From Bdellovibrio sp. (lineage in GTDB: Bacteria > Bdellovibrionota > Bdellovibrionia > Bdellovibrionales > Bdellovibrionaceae), in contig JABWCO010000002.1 of the NCBI GenBank assembly GCA_013360185.1, forward strand, positions 1 through 60,231: 60,231 nucleotides of DNA, given 5' to 3'. How positions within the stretch are numbered: the first letter of the stretch is position 1; each line of letters opens with the position of its first letter. The position numbers were made by a program, and so were the translations under genes. Shown here one piece after another: positions 18,393 through 28,208 of this stretch. A model generated the notes under the pieces. That model ran no database searches. It saw nothing but the letters and a program-made list of their open reading frames with translations, and was not told the DNA's origin.

Positions 18393-21080
18393 GTGTTAAA
18401 AAAAATCATCCTCTTTTTTGTTGCTCTTGGCCTTATTGGAATTCTTGGCGCATACCTTATCGTAAAGTCTGTCCAGTCCTCATTACCTCAACTGATCACA
18501 GTTAAAGACTTTCAACCTTTGTTGGTCAGCCAAGTGTATGATCGCAACGGAAAGAGAATTGGTGAATTCCTGCGTGAGCGTCGCACCTTAGTGAATTTTG
18601 ATAAAATTCCTAAGAACGTCGTCAATGCCTTCTTGGCCGCAGAAGATGATCAGTTTTATCAACACAAAGGAATCAATCCTCAGGCAATTTTCCGTGCAGC
18701 CCTTGCGAACTTAAGAGCCGGCAGATCAGTTCAAGGTGGTTCGACGATCACTCAACAGGTTGCAAAAACTTTGTTGCTGACGGATGAAAAGACTTTAACG
18801 CGTAAATTGCGCGACATTCTTTTGGCCATCGAAATGGAAAAGAATCTTAGCAAAGACGATATCTTGTATCTTTACCTGAACCAAATTTATTTCGGTCAAG
18901 GTGCTTACGGTATCGAACAAGCGGCCCAAGTGTACTATCGCAAAACAGTCAGTAAATTAACGTTGTCTGAAATGGCCATCTTAGCCGGTTTACCAAAAGC
19001 TCCAAGTGCCTATAGCCCAGTAAGAAACCCAGTGCGCGCCAAAGAACGACAAGTCTATGTATTGCGCCGTATGGCAGAAGTCGGCTTTATTAAGAAAGAA
19101 GAAGCCGAAGCGGCCATCAAAGAGCCTGTCAAAGTTTACGTTCGTGAAAATTATGAAGAGTTCGCCCCCTTTTTCTTAGAAACCGTGCGCCAGCTTTTAG
19201 TAGCACAACTTGGTGAAGACACGGTCTTGGATAAAGGCTTAAAAATTTACACAAGCCTTGATTTAGATAAGCAGCTTGCGGCACAAAACTCAGTTCTGGC
19301 GGGCTTAAAGTCATTAGATAAACGTCAGGGCTATCGTGGTCCTTTAAAAAATATTTCTGAAGCTGATGGTATTCAAGAGTTCTTAAAAGAAAATCAGAAA
19401 AAACTTGTCTCTGACTTTACTCCCGAGCGCATCATTATGCCTGATGGTAAATTTGCTGACATCGTTCCGGTGAAATCAGCTAAAGACAGCAAAGAACATC
19501 CTTTGTTGCCTCCTTACATCAAGCTCAAAGATTCTGTTCAAGGTGTTGTTACAGAGATCAATGACACCACGGGATTGGTCACGGTGGCTTTACCAGAAAC
19601 TCAAGGTCTGATTGATTTAGAGTCTATGACTTGGGCTCGTAAGCCTGACCCAGAAATTCGCTGGGACCTTGCTACAGTGAAAAAACCCTCAGAGGCTTTA
19701 AAAAAGGGTGATGTGATTCTGGTTAAAGTAGTTGCCGATAAATTTACGTCGACTCGTCTTGAAAACTCTTTGGCTAAAAAGAAGCTCACGCCACAAAATC
19801 TTCCTGACTTTAATAAGTATTTGGGATTAGAGCTTGATCAAGAACCGTTGGTTGAAGGCTCTCTGATTTCTTTTGACCAAGAAACACAAGACATTCTAGC
19901 GATGGTTGGCGGATCTAGTTTTGCGAAAAGTGAATTCAATCGCGCCATTCAAGCTCCTCGCCAAACAGGCTCGGCATTTAAGGCTATTGTTTACGCTTCG
20001 GCTTTAGAAAAAGGTTATACCCCTGCAACACCGATCATGGATGCTCCGATTGTGTATGAAGAAGGGGGATCTTCTGATTCCGAAGGACAGGGTGATCCAA
20101 AAGTTTGGAAACCATCAAATCACTCAAAAAGTTTTGGCGGCGACATCTTATTCAGAAATGCCTTGGTCAAATCTCTGAATATTCCTACAGTAAAAATTAT
20201 TGAAGATGTGGGTGTTCCTTGGGCGACGGAATATGCACGTCGCTTAGGTATTTATTCTCCGCTGAATCCGGATTTTACTTTAGCGCTTGGTTCCAGCAGC
20301 GTGACTTTATATGAAATGACTAAAGTTTTTGCAGAGTTCGGTCGTTTAGGGAAAAGAATTTCTCCACTGCTAATTCGCAAGGTTGAAGATGCCAATGGCA
20401 AAGTGATCCTGCAGCAGACAACTCTGGATACACGCTTTGACAAAGAGATTAAGACTATCTCTGACGACTTTGAAACTCGTCGCAAAGCTTATTTAGAAGC
20501 GCAAGCAAACGCCGCGGCCAATGATGCGGCACAAGAGCCAAAAAAGAAGGATCCAAAGCACGCGAAGCTAGATGAATTTATTTTCTTCCAAGATCCAAAC
20601 CAACTGATTCGTCCAACGACAGCCTATGTGATGACAACCCTTCTGCGTGGCGTGATTGAAGACGCTGGAGGAACCGGGGGACAAGCACGGGCCTTGGGAC
20701 GTGAAGTCGCTGGCAAAACAGGTTCAACGAACAACTACTATGACGCATGGTTCATCGGTTACACACCGCAAGTTGCTACGGGCGTTTGGGTGGGTTTTGA
20801 CAAAGAAAAGAGTATCGGCAAGGGCGAAGTGGGTGGACGTTCGGCGTTACCTATCTGGCTTGATTACATGAAAGTGGCTCACGACGGACTGCCTCAGATG
20901 AGTTTCCCAGTGCCTGACGGAATCGTCTTTGCTAATATCGATTCCGAAACTGGTAAGCTAGCTTCTGCTTCCACTAAGAAGATTCTCCGTCAGGCATTCG
21001 TAGAGGGCACTGAACCAACAGCCGCGTCTAACAAAGCCGAAGAAGCGACGGACTTTTACAAACAGGATTTGTCTGAATGA
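18393..21080 (+). CDS. Penicillin-binding protein 1A family (class A PBP)
   Basis: AAEDDQFYQHKGINPQAIFRAALANLRAGRSVQGGSTITQQVAKTLLL (GT51) and RQTGSAFKAIVYASALEKG / GKTGSTNNYYDAWFIGYTP (transpeptidase). GTG start. Confidence 0.96.
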   Translation: MLKKIILFFVALGLIGILGAYLIVKSVQSSLPQLITVKDFQPLLVSQVYDRNGKRIGEFLRERRTLVNFDKIPKNVVNAFLAAEDDQFYQHKGINPQAIFRAALANLRAGRSVQGGSTITQQVAKTLLLTDEKTLTRKLRDILLAIEMEKNLSKDDILYLYLNQIYFGQGAYGIEQAAQVYYRKTVSKLTLSEMAILAGLPKAPSAYSPVRNPVRAKERQVYVLRRMAEVGFIKKEEAEAAIKEPVKVYVRENYEEFAPFFLETVRQLLVAQLGEDTVLDKGLKIYTSLDLDKQLAAQNSVLAGLKSLDKRQGYRGPLKNISEADGIQEFLKENQKKLVSDFTPERIIMPDGKFADIVPVKSAKDSKEHPLLPPYIKLKDSVQGVVTEINDTTGLVTVALPETQGLIDLESMTWARKPDPEIRWDLATVKKPSEALKKGDVILVKVVADKFTSTRLENSLAKKKLTPQNLPDFNKYLGLELDQEPLVEGSLISFDQETQDILAMVGGSSFAKSEFNRAIQAPRQTGSAFKAIVYASALEKGYTPATPIMDAPIVYEEGGSSDSEGQGDPKVWKPSNHSKSFGGDILFRNALVKSLNIPTVKIIEDVGVPWATEYARRLGIYSPLNPDFTLALGSSSVTLYEMTKVFAEFGRLGKRISPLLIRKVEDANGKVILQQTTLDTRFDKEIKTISDDFETRRKAYLEAQANAAANDAAQEPKKKDPKHAKLDEFIFFQDPNQLIRPTTAYVMTTLLRGVIEDAGGTGGQARALGREVAGKTGSTNNYYDAWFIGYTPQVATGVWVGFDKEKSIGKGEVGGRSALPIWLDYMKVAHDGLPQMSFPVPDGIVFANIDSETGKLASASTKKILRQAFVEGTEPTAASNKAEEATDFYKQDLSE

Positions 21081-24031
21081 AGAATATTCACCTCTGGGGG
21101 GTGAAACAGAACAATCTAAAAAACATTGAGGTTAAAATTCCTGTCGGCTCAATGACAGTCGTTTGTGGACCCAGTGGATCAGGAAAGTCCTCGCTTGCCT
21201 TTGAAACTTTATTTGCTGAAGGCCAACGTCGCTTTATTGAAAGTATGTCGAACTATGCTCGACAATTTTTAAATAAAGCCCCTAAGCCTGATATTGAAGG
21301 CATTAATAATATTCCTCCGGCAATTTCGATTGAACAAAAGAACACCATCAAAAGTTCACGTTCAACGGTGGGCACAACAACTGAAATCATTGATTACTTG
21401 CGCTTGCTGTACGAAAAAATTGGCAAGTCGTACTGCCCCACCCACCACTGCCCGACCGAAAAAGAAAGCGTCACAGAAGCCACCGACAAGGTCATTAAAC
21501 TTTTTAATGGCAAACGTGGTTACATCCTAGTTGAAATCAATGCGCAAAGCCGTGTCGCAGAAGGTAAAAAACTTCACTCACTGCTTTTGCAAGATGGTTA
21601 CCTTCGCATTTACATTCCAAAGGCCAGCGAAGCACCGCCTGCCGCAAAAGCAGCTACGAAAAAAACTGCTGGAAAAAAAGCTTCTAAAAAAGCCGCAGCC
21701 CCTATTCCTGCTGCGACCACCATTGTCCCTTCGACGGCACCAGGGACTACAAAAGAAGACATGGGTACGGTTGTTGAGATCGGCGACCCAGCTGCTATTA
21801 AAAAAGGTCTGCCGAAAGAAACTTTTTATCTTGTCATAGATCGCATGAGCTTTAACTCAGACGAACAAGGGCGCATTGCGGATTCTTTGACTCAAGCTTA
21901 TGAAGCCAGCATCAAATACAATACGACACTAGTTACTCGTCGCGCGACCGTGTTGACGACAGAGGGCGAACGCCTGCAAGTCAGCGAAGAAGCTTCTTGT
22001 CCGGTGTGTGGTTATACTCCACCGCAATTAAGTTCACGCCTTTTTAGTTTTAATTCTCCGATCGGTGCCTGCCCAACTTGTAAGGGCTTTGGCAACATTC
22101 TTGAGGTCGACGAAGGAAAAGTAATTCCAAATCCCAATATGACTATTGCACAAGGTGCTTTAAGTCCGTTTTGGATGCCGAGTGCTGCCCATGAAAAAAA
22201 GCAGCTTTTAAGTTACTGTAAAAAAGCAAAAATCGACGTGCACACCCCTTGGAGTGAGCTGCCGAAAGAACAGCGCGATCTTATTTGGAATGGCACCGAG
22301 GACTTCTTTGGAGTTCGCGGGCTTTTTGAATATCTTGATCAAATTAAATACAAAATGCATGTGCGCGTATTTATTTCGCGTTTCCGCAGTCCCTTCGTAT
22401 GTCCTACGTGCAAAGGGGCGCGCCTGCGCAACGAAGCGAACCATGTTTTAATTGAAAGCTCGAATATCAATGATTTGTCGTCCATGACGATCGAAGACTT
22501 ACAAGCCTTCTTTGAAAAACTGAAACCGACCCCGTACCAATTGGAAGTTGCCGCAGAGGTTTTAAAACAAATCCGCGCACGCTTAGAGTTCCTTATGCGG
22601 GTTGGGGTTCATTATTTATCCTTAAGTCGTGAAACCAGAACTTTATCTGGTGGTGAATATCAGCGCTTAATTTTAGCCAACCAATTAGGTTCAGGATTGT
22701 CACAGGCGCTATATGTCTTGGATGAACCGACCGTCGGCTTACACCCCCGCGACAATGATCGCCTGATTTCTATTCTTAAAGACCTTAAAGAGCTTGGTAA
22801 CACCTTGGTGATCGTAGAACATGATCACGACGTGATTAAGGCCAGCGAACACATCATCGAAATGGGTCCTGGATCTGGATATCTTGGTGGAGAAGTCGTT
22901 TACGCAGGCGAAACGAAGCAGTTTTTCTCTTTTGAAAAATCAAATACGGCGCCTTACTTAAAAGAAAAAACCCATGCGCCCTTGCGCACGATTCGCCCTG
23001 TGGATGTGGATTCGTACAAAGTAAAAATTGAATTACGTGGTGCCAAAGGGCACAACCTGAAAAACCTGGATGTCACGATTCCTTTAAACCGACTTGTGAC
23101 GGTAACGGGTGTCAGTGGATCTGGAAAATCCACATTGATCTCTAAGACTCTTTATCCTGCTTTAGCGCGTGCCTTAGATATCGAATATCTTCCGGCACAA
23201 GAATACGCGGGTATTGATGGCGTTGATCATATTAAAAACGTTCTTTTGATCGACCAGTCACCGATTGGGAAATCAGCGCGCAGTTCGCCGATCACCTACC
23301 TTAAAGCCTTTGATGCGATTCGTACGATTATGGCGACGACCCCTGAAGCTCAGTCTCGTGGTTACACACCCGGCACATTCAGTTTGAATGTGGATGGTGG
23401 CCGTTGCCCGGCTTGCAAAGGGACTGGCTATGAAGAGATCGACATGATGTTTATGGATAACGTGGTTATTCCATGTGACGTCTGCGACAGCAAAAAGTAC
23501 CGTCCCGAAATTTTAGAAATTCAGTACAAAAATAAAAATGTGCACGAAATTTTGTCTATGACAGTCAACGAGGCAATGAACTTCTTTGTTGCTCATCCAA
23601 ATATTCGGAAGCCCTTAAGTGTCCTTAAAGAAGTGGGCTTAGACTATCTGCAACTGGGACAGCCCGCGAACTCTTTAAGCGGAGGCGAATCGCAACGCCT
23701 TAAAATCGCCAAAGAACTGTCCCAAGTTCAGCAAAAATCGACTTTATATATTTTAGATGAGCCAACAACCGGCCTGCATTTTAAAGAGGTCGAACTATTA
23801 ATGAAGGTTCTAAATAAATTGATCGAAACCGGCGGCAGTGTCGTTGTCGTTGAACACAACTTAGATGTGATCCGTGGGTCTGATTATATCATTGACCTAG
23901 GCCCGGAAGCGGGTAAAAAAGGCGGAAACATCGTAGCGCAGGGCACCCCAGATGATATCATGAAGGTGAAGAAAAGCCTGACGGGACAATATCTAAAAAG
24001 ATATGTCAGTGGCGTAAACACCACGATTTAA
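21077..24031 (+). CDS. uvrA: Excinuclease ABC subunit A
   Basis: Two ABC modules: CGPSGSGKSSLAFETLFAEGQRRF and TGVSGSGKSTLISKTL; zinc modules CPVCGYTPP...CPTCKGFG and CPACKGTGYEEIDMMFMD...CDVC; SLSGGESQRLKIAKEL. Confidence 0.95.
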   Translation: MKNIHLWGVKQNNLKNIEVKIPVGSMTVVCGPSGSGKSSLAFETLFAEGQRRFIESMSNYARQFLNKAPKPDIEGINNIPPAISIEQKNTIKSSRSTVGTTTEIIDYLRLLYEKIGKSYCPTHHCPTEKESVTEATDKVIKLFNGKRGYILVEINAQSRVAEGKKLHSLLLQDGYLRIYIPKASEAPPAAKAATKKTAGKKASKKAAAPIPAATTIVPSTAPGTTKEDMGTVVEIGDPAAIKKGLPKETFYLVIDRMSFNSDEQGRIADSLTQAYEASIKYNTTLVTRRATVLTTEGERLQVSEEASCPVCGYTPPQLSSRLFSFNSPIGACPTCKGFGNILEVDEGKVIPNPNMTIAQGALSPFWMPSAAHEKKQLLSYCKKAKIDVHTPWSELPKEQRDLIWNGTEDFFGVRGLFEYLDQIKYKMHVRVFISRFRSPFVCPTCKGARLRNEANHVLIESSNINDLSSMTIEDLQAFFEKLKPTPYQLEVAAEVLKQIRARLEFLMRVGVHYLSLSRETRTLSGGEYQRLILANQLGSGLSQALYVLDEPTVGLHPRDNDRLISILKDLKELGNTLVIVEHDHDVIKASEHIIEMGPGSGYLGGEVVYAGETKQFFSFEKSNTAPYLKEKTHAPLRTIRPVDVDSYKVKIELRGAKGHNLKNLDVTIPLNRLVTVTGVSGSGKSTLISKTLYPALARALDIEYLPAQEYAGIDGVDHIKNVLLIDQSPIGKSARSSPITYLKAFDAIRTIMATTPEAQSRGYTPGTFSLNVDGGRCPACKGTGYEEIDMMFMDNVVIPCDVCDSKKYRPEILEIQYKNKNVHEILSMTVNEAMNFFVAHPNIRKPLSVLKEVGLDYLQLGQPANSLSGGESQRLKIAKELSQVQQKSTLYILDEPTTGLHFKEVELLMKVLNKLIETGGSVVVVEHNLDVIRGSDYIIDLGPEAGKKGGNIVAQGTPDDIMKVKKSLTGQYLKRYVSGVNTTI

Positions 24032-24060
24032 TCTGAAGCGATGCAAAGCTTGGAAGTGAA

Positions 24061-25779
24061 ATGTTATCTAATGTAAAGAAGCTGCTCCCTGAACTTAAAG
24101 TATTTAAAAAACAACTGACGCTGGTCGCGATTACTGGTGTTTTCTACGCCACCGCGATGGCCACTTCGACAAAACTTCTTAAAGATCTTTTTGACGGCCT
24201 TTCTGCGGGTGAACACGAAAAAGTTCTTAACCTGGCTCCGCTTATGTTAGGTTTAGCGGTCATTATGGCCGTATCCAGGTACTTCCATATTTTTACGATG
24301 AACTTTGTCGCTGAATGTTTAGTGCAAAATGTTCGTCAACGCCTGCAGCAAAAGTTTATGTCTTTGAACCTGTCTTTTCATAATAACTATCACGCAGGTG
24401 CCGGTGGCTTGATCAGCCGCATCTTGAATGACATTCGCACCATCCAAGATGGCTTGCGTGTCGTAGCTGACGTGTTTCTTTATCCCCTGCAGTTTATTTT
24501 CCTCATCGGCATCATGCTACACTTAGATTGGAAGCTCACCTTAGCCATGATGATGGCTGCTCCAATAATCGCTATGATCTTAAAGTCCATCGCTCGCAGT
24601 ATGCGTAAGTACATTCCGCAGGAACGTGACGCCTTGGAGTACATGACCTCAACCATCAAAGAAAGCCTTGATGGCATTCGCATCATCCAGTCATTCAATC
24701 TTGAAAAAGACATGGCCAACCGCTTGATTCGGGATTCCAATAAATACCTAGATATCAGAAAGACAGTCTATAAACGTCAAGAAGCAGCGGGCCCTGCCTC
24801 TGAACTGATTGCAACAATTGTCATCTTAGGTGCTGTTGTTTACACAAGTTTTGAAATCGCGGCAGGTCGCTCTACTGCTGGAACCTTTATTGGCTTTTCA
24901 GCAGCCTTACTGCAACTAAACCCTGCAATTAAGCGTCTGCAAGAAGCTTACGTGCGTATCCAAGAAGTGGGCATTTCCACAAATCGTATTTTCTCGATTA
25001 TCGAAGACCCTTCCGAGGTGCCAGAGAAAGTAAATGCGCACCCGTTTCCCAAAGACTGGAAAAAAATCGTTTATAAAAATGTCAGCTTTACTTATGGCAA
25101 AGACATGATTCTTAAGAACATCAACCTTGAGATCAATCGTGGGGAAGTTGTTGCCTTAGTAGGCTCTAGCGGAAGTGGTAAGTCGACGATTGTAAACTTA
25201 CTAGAACGATTCTTTGATGCGACTTCCGGTGAAATTTTAGTGGATGGGGTGAATATTCTCGACGTCGGCCTTAAAGATCTGCGCCGTAATATTGCCCTAG
25301 TCACACAAGATGTTTTCTTATTCAGTGACACCATCGAAAAAAATATCTGGGCTGGTGACTATAATCGGGACCGTGCGGATGTCATGGCCATGGCTAAACT
25401 TGCAAATGCTCACGACTTTATTATGAAGATGCCCAAAGGCTACGAAAGCCGCGTTGGCGACAGGGGCAATCTTTTATCAGGCGGCGAAAAGCAACGCATC
25501 AGCATTGCTCGCGCGATGTTCAAAGATGCGCCCATCTTGATCCTCGATGAAGCGACGAGTGCTCTTGATACAGCCAGTGAAATCGAAGTACAAAAAGGGA
25601 TCGATCACCTTATGGAAGGCCGCACGGCCATTGTCGTTGCCCACAGATTATCCACTATTCAAAAGGCCGACAAAATTGTTGTCTTAAAGGCTGGCGAAAT
25701 CGTCGAAATCGGCAATCACAAAAACTTGCTAGACCAACAAGGCGAGTATTTCCGCTTCCATAGCCTGCAACACACCTAA
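24061..25779 (+). CDS. MsbA-like ABC transporter, fused permease/ATPase
   Basis: TM domain plus ALVGSSGSGKSTIVNLLERFFDATSGEILVDG and LLSGGEKQRISIARAMFKDAPILILDEATSALD. Confidence 0.93.
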   Translation: MLSNVKKLLPELKVFKKQLTLVAITGVFYATAMATSTKLLKDLFDGLSAGEHEKVLNLAPLMLGLAVIMAVSRYFHIFTMNFVAECLVQNVRQRLQQKFMSLNLSFHNNYHAGAGGLISRILNDIRTIQDGLRVVADVFLYPLQFIFLIGIMLHLDWKLTLAMMMAAPIIAMILKSIARSMRKYIPQERDALEYMTSTIKESLDGIRIIQSFNLEKDMANRLIRDSNKYLDIRKTVYKRQEAAGPASELIATIVILGAVVYTSFEIAAGRSTAGTFIGFSAALLQLNPAIKRLQEAYVRIQEVGISTNRIFSIIEDPSEVPEKVNAHPFPKDWKKIVYKNVSFTYGKDMILKNINLEINRGEVVALVGSSGSGKSTIVNLLERFFDATSGEILVDGVNILDVGLKDLRRNIALVTQDVFLFSDTIEKNIWAGDYNRDRADVMAMAKLANAHDFIMKMPKGYESRVGDRGNLLSGGEKQRISIARAMFKDAPILILDEATSALDTASEIEVQKGIDHLMEGRTAIVVAHRLSTIQKADKIVVLKAGEIVEIGNHKNLLDQQGEYFRFHSLQHT

Positions 25780-25790
25780 AAATCATCTTT

Positions 25791-25803
25791 TCTCAGAATG
25801 AGA
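25791..25803. promoter_or_regulatory. Palindromic motif TCTCAGAATGAGA (candidate operator)
   Basis: TCTCA-N3-TGAGA between the ABC transporter and the sigma-54 activator gene. Confidence 0.45.
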
Positions 25804-25918
25804 TTGTCGTGCAAATCTAAAGTCTAGGTTTGCATACTTTTTCGACGATCTCTAAAGTTTGTCTACTTTGTTGACGATAAAAGATTTGACACTTTTACGT
25901 CACCGAAAGGACGAGATT

Positions 25919-27475
25919 ATGATTAATTGGGATGAGTTTGAACATATACATGTGATTAACAAGCTCAAACATATTCTTAGCGCATGGTGGAACATTGACG
26001 TTGTTTTCACAGACGAACGCGGAACACTTAAAGGCTATGATTCTGAAAAAGTTGTTTTCAGCAATCCTGCGATCGCTGCCCTGGTAAAAAAAGAAGCTGG
26101 TCAGGCAAGTATCGCTGAGCTGGTAACTAAATCATTAGACGATCTTCGCACTTCTCAAAACCGTTTTAGCCTGCGCAAGTGGGACATCGTCGGTTTTGAC
26201 GTAGGCATATTCCCTATCATGATCGACAACGATTGCGTTGGCACCGTCGTTGCCATGGGATTCTTCCGTGATGCGAACTTCACAGCTCGCATGAGTGAAA
26301 TTCGTGAACGCTTGGCTGCTTTCGGAATGTCAGGCGAAGTCATCGAAAAATGCTTGGGCAAATTGAAATTCTTAGACGATCAAGAGCGCACGCACTTTAA
26401 CGAACTTTGTGAACTTGTGGCACAAGAAATCGTGACGTTGCACTTAGAAATTTCTTCGCGCGAAGATCGCATTAAAGAACTTAATAAAGAACTTGGCAAC
26501 CGCTTCAAGTACGACAACATGATCGGCAAATCAAAACCAATGCAATCATTGTATGCTTTGATGGATAAAATCAAAGGTGCTGATTCCACAGTTCTTGTGC
26601 AAGGGGAAAACGGTACTGGTAAAGAGTTGATTGCAAAATCAATCCATTACAACTCTCACCGTAAAGACAAAGCTTTCGTCATTCAGAACTGCTCTGCCTT
26701 CAATGACAATTTATTAGAGTCAGAACTTTTTGGTCACGTAAAGGGCTCGTTCACAGGCGCTTTGAAAGATAAAAAAGGTCTTTTCGAAATGGCTGACAAA
26801 GGTACATTCTTCTTGGATGAGATCGGTGATACCTCACCACAAATGCAAGTGAAACTTCTACGTGTATTACAAGAAGGTACCTTCACTCCGGTGGGTGCAA
26901 CAGAACAAAGAAAAGTGGATGTACGTATCGTTGCGGCGACAAATCGCAACCTTAAAGAAATGGTCGAGCAAGGTACATTCCGTGAGGACTTGTACTATCG
27001 CTTAAACGTTATCAACATCCGCGTCCCACCATTACGTGAAAGAAAAGAAGACATTCCTTTCCTAGTGGACTTCTTCTTAAGCAAAATCCACGATCAACAA
27101 GGTGGACCGAAACGCCAAATCACGAAACGCGCTTTGGAAAAATTGTATGATTATCCATGGCCAGGTAACGTGCGTGAATTGCAAAATGAAATCGAAAGAC
27201 TTTGTGTTCTTTCTGGCGACGAGACAAAACTGATGGCGGAACTTCTTTCACCAAAAGTTTTAGAGGCTGGCGAAAAGAACAAAGTTCAAGGTTCTCGTTT
27301 GCAAGGTAAGCTGAAAGACGCTTTAGAAGATCTAGAACGCGAAATGATTCGCGAAGGTCTGCGCCGTACTGGCTGGAATAAATCTAAACTTGCAAAAGAG
27401 CTGGGCATCAGCCGCGCGGGTTTGATTATGAAAGTTGAAAAATACGGCTTAGATAAGCGTAAACTAGCTCGCTAG
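25919..27475 (+). CDS. Sigma-54-dependent transcriptional activator (sensor domain, AAA+, Fis HTH)
   Basis: VLVQGENGTGKELIAKSIH Walker A; HVKGSFTGALKDKKGLFEMADKGTFFLDEIGD (GAFTGA variant GSFTGA plus Walker B); NRNLKEMVEQGTFREDLYYRLNV; C-terminal Fis-type HTH. ATG 25919 has AAGGA upstream. Confidence 0.94.
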   Translation: MINWDEFEHIHVINKLKHILSAWWNIDVVFTDERGTLKGYDSEKVVFSNPAIAALVKKEAGQASIAELVTKSLDDLRTSQNRFSLRKWDIVGFDVGIFPIMIDNDCVGTVVAMGFFRDANFTARMSEIRERLAAFGMSGEVIEKCLGKLKFLDDQERTHFNELCELVAQEIVTLHLEISSREDRIKELNKELGNRFKYDNMIGKSKPMQSLYALMDKIKGADSTVLVQGENGTGKELIAKSIHYNSHRKDKAFVIQNCSAFNDNLLESELFGHVKGSFTGALKDKKGLFEMADKGTFFLDEIGDTSPQMQVKLLRVLQEGTFTPVGATEQRKVDVRIVAATNRNLKEMVEQGTFREDLYYRLNVINIRVPPLRERKEDIPFLVDFFLSKIHDQQGGPKRQITKRALEKLYDYPWPGNVRELQNEIERLCVLSGDETKLMAELLSPKVLEAGEKNKVQGSRLQGKLKDALEDLEREMIREGLRRTGWNKSKLAKELGISRAGLIMKVEKYGLDKRKLAR

Positions 27476-27497
27476 TTTTTACTAAATACCAAAAAAC

Positions 27498-27533
27498 AAA
27501 AGGGTCTTCCTGTGTTGGAAGACCCTTTTTTTA
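27498..27533 (+). terminator. Rho-independent terminator after the sigma-54 activator
   Basis: AAAAGGGTCTTCC / GGAAGACCCTTTT perfect stem, 6-nt loop, T-run. Confidence 0.93.
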
Positions 27534-27552
27534 TTCTAAATTCTTAAGGCCA

Positions 27553-27930
27553 CTATTCAACTGATTGGCAGAACACAATAATGCTGTTCACGCCAACACC
27601 CGGACTTGGCAAAATCAATTGGTGTTGTACCGCTTGCAGGCCAAAAACTTGTCCTTTGCTGCTTGAGCCGATCTGTAACTGGTCAGAATAAATACTGATC
27701 ACCGCAACATCATCAGGCTGAACTGCTAACAATAAAGTCACTCCACCAAACTGGGAAAGCTTAACGACATCGATAGCACCATGGGGATCACTGCTTTTTG
27801 GAAGTTCGTAAGTTTGGATAACCTTTTCTTCACCATCGACTGCGATTTCAACATCGCAAACCATTTTGCCGCCAGCCAAAGCTGCTTGTGCAAAAGAAAC
27901 CAAAAACAAAGACAGAATAAGACTTTTCAT
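27553..27930 (-). CDS. Small secreted hypothetical protein
   Basis: 125 aa; signal peptide MKSLILSLFLVSFAQAALAGG. Confidence 0.72.
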   Translation of the reverse strand: MKSLILSLFLVSFAQAALAGGKMVCDVEIAVDGEEKVIQTYELPKSSDPHGAIDVVKLSQFGGVTLLLAVQPDDVAVISIYSDQLQIGSSSKGQVFGLQAVQHQLILPSPGVGVNSIIVFCQSVE

Positions 27931-28208
27931 AAGTACTCCCCAAGTTGCTCACGGTTTATAAAGGATCCCTGCGCGGGGCAATTCATTTCTGTCTTGGATC
28001 ACTGTGCCACTTTCGGTCCGGGACCCTAAATATTTTACTGGTGTGATCGAAACTTAGCGGGTTTTCAGGACCTCCTTAGCGTGTCCATTTTACCCCTCCC
28101 TAATAAGCTATCTTGCTAGAATTGCTGACGAATGTTCGCACTGACAAATCTTGGCACTAACCTTGAACTGTGTAAGCTCTGTGACTTAGTTTAAGGGGTA
28201 AGTGGTAT

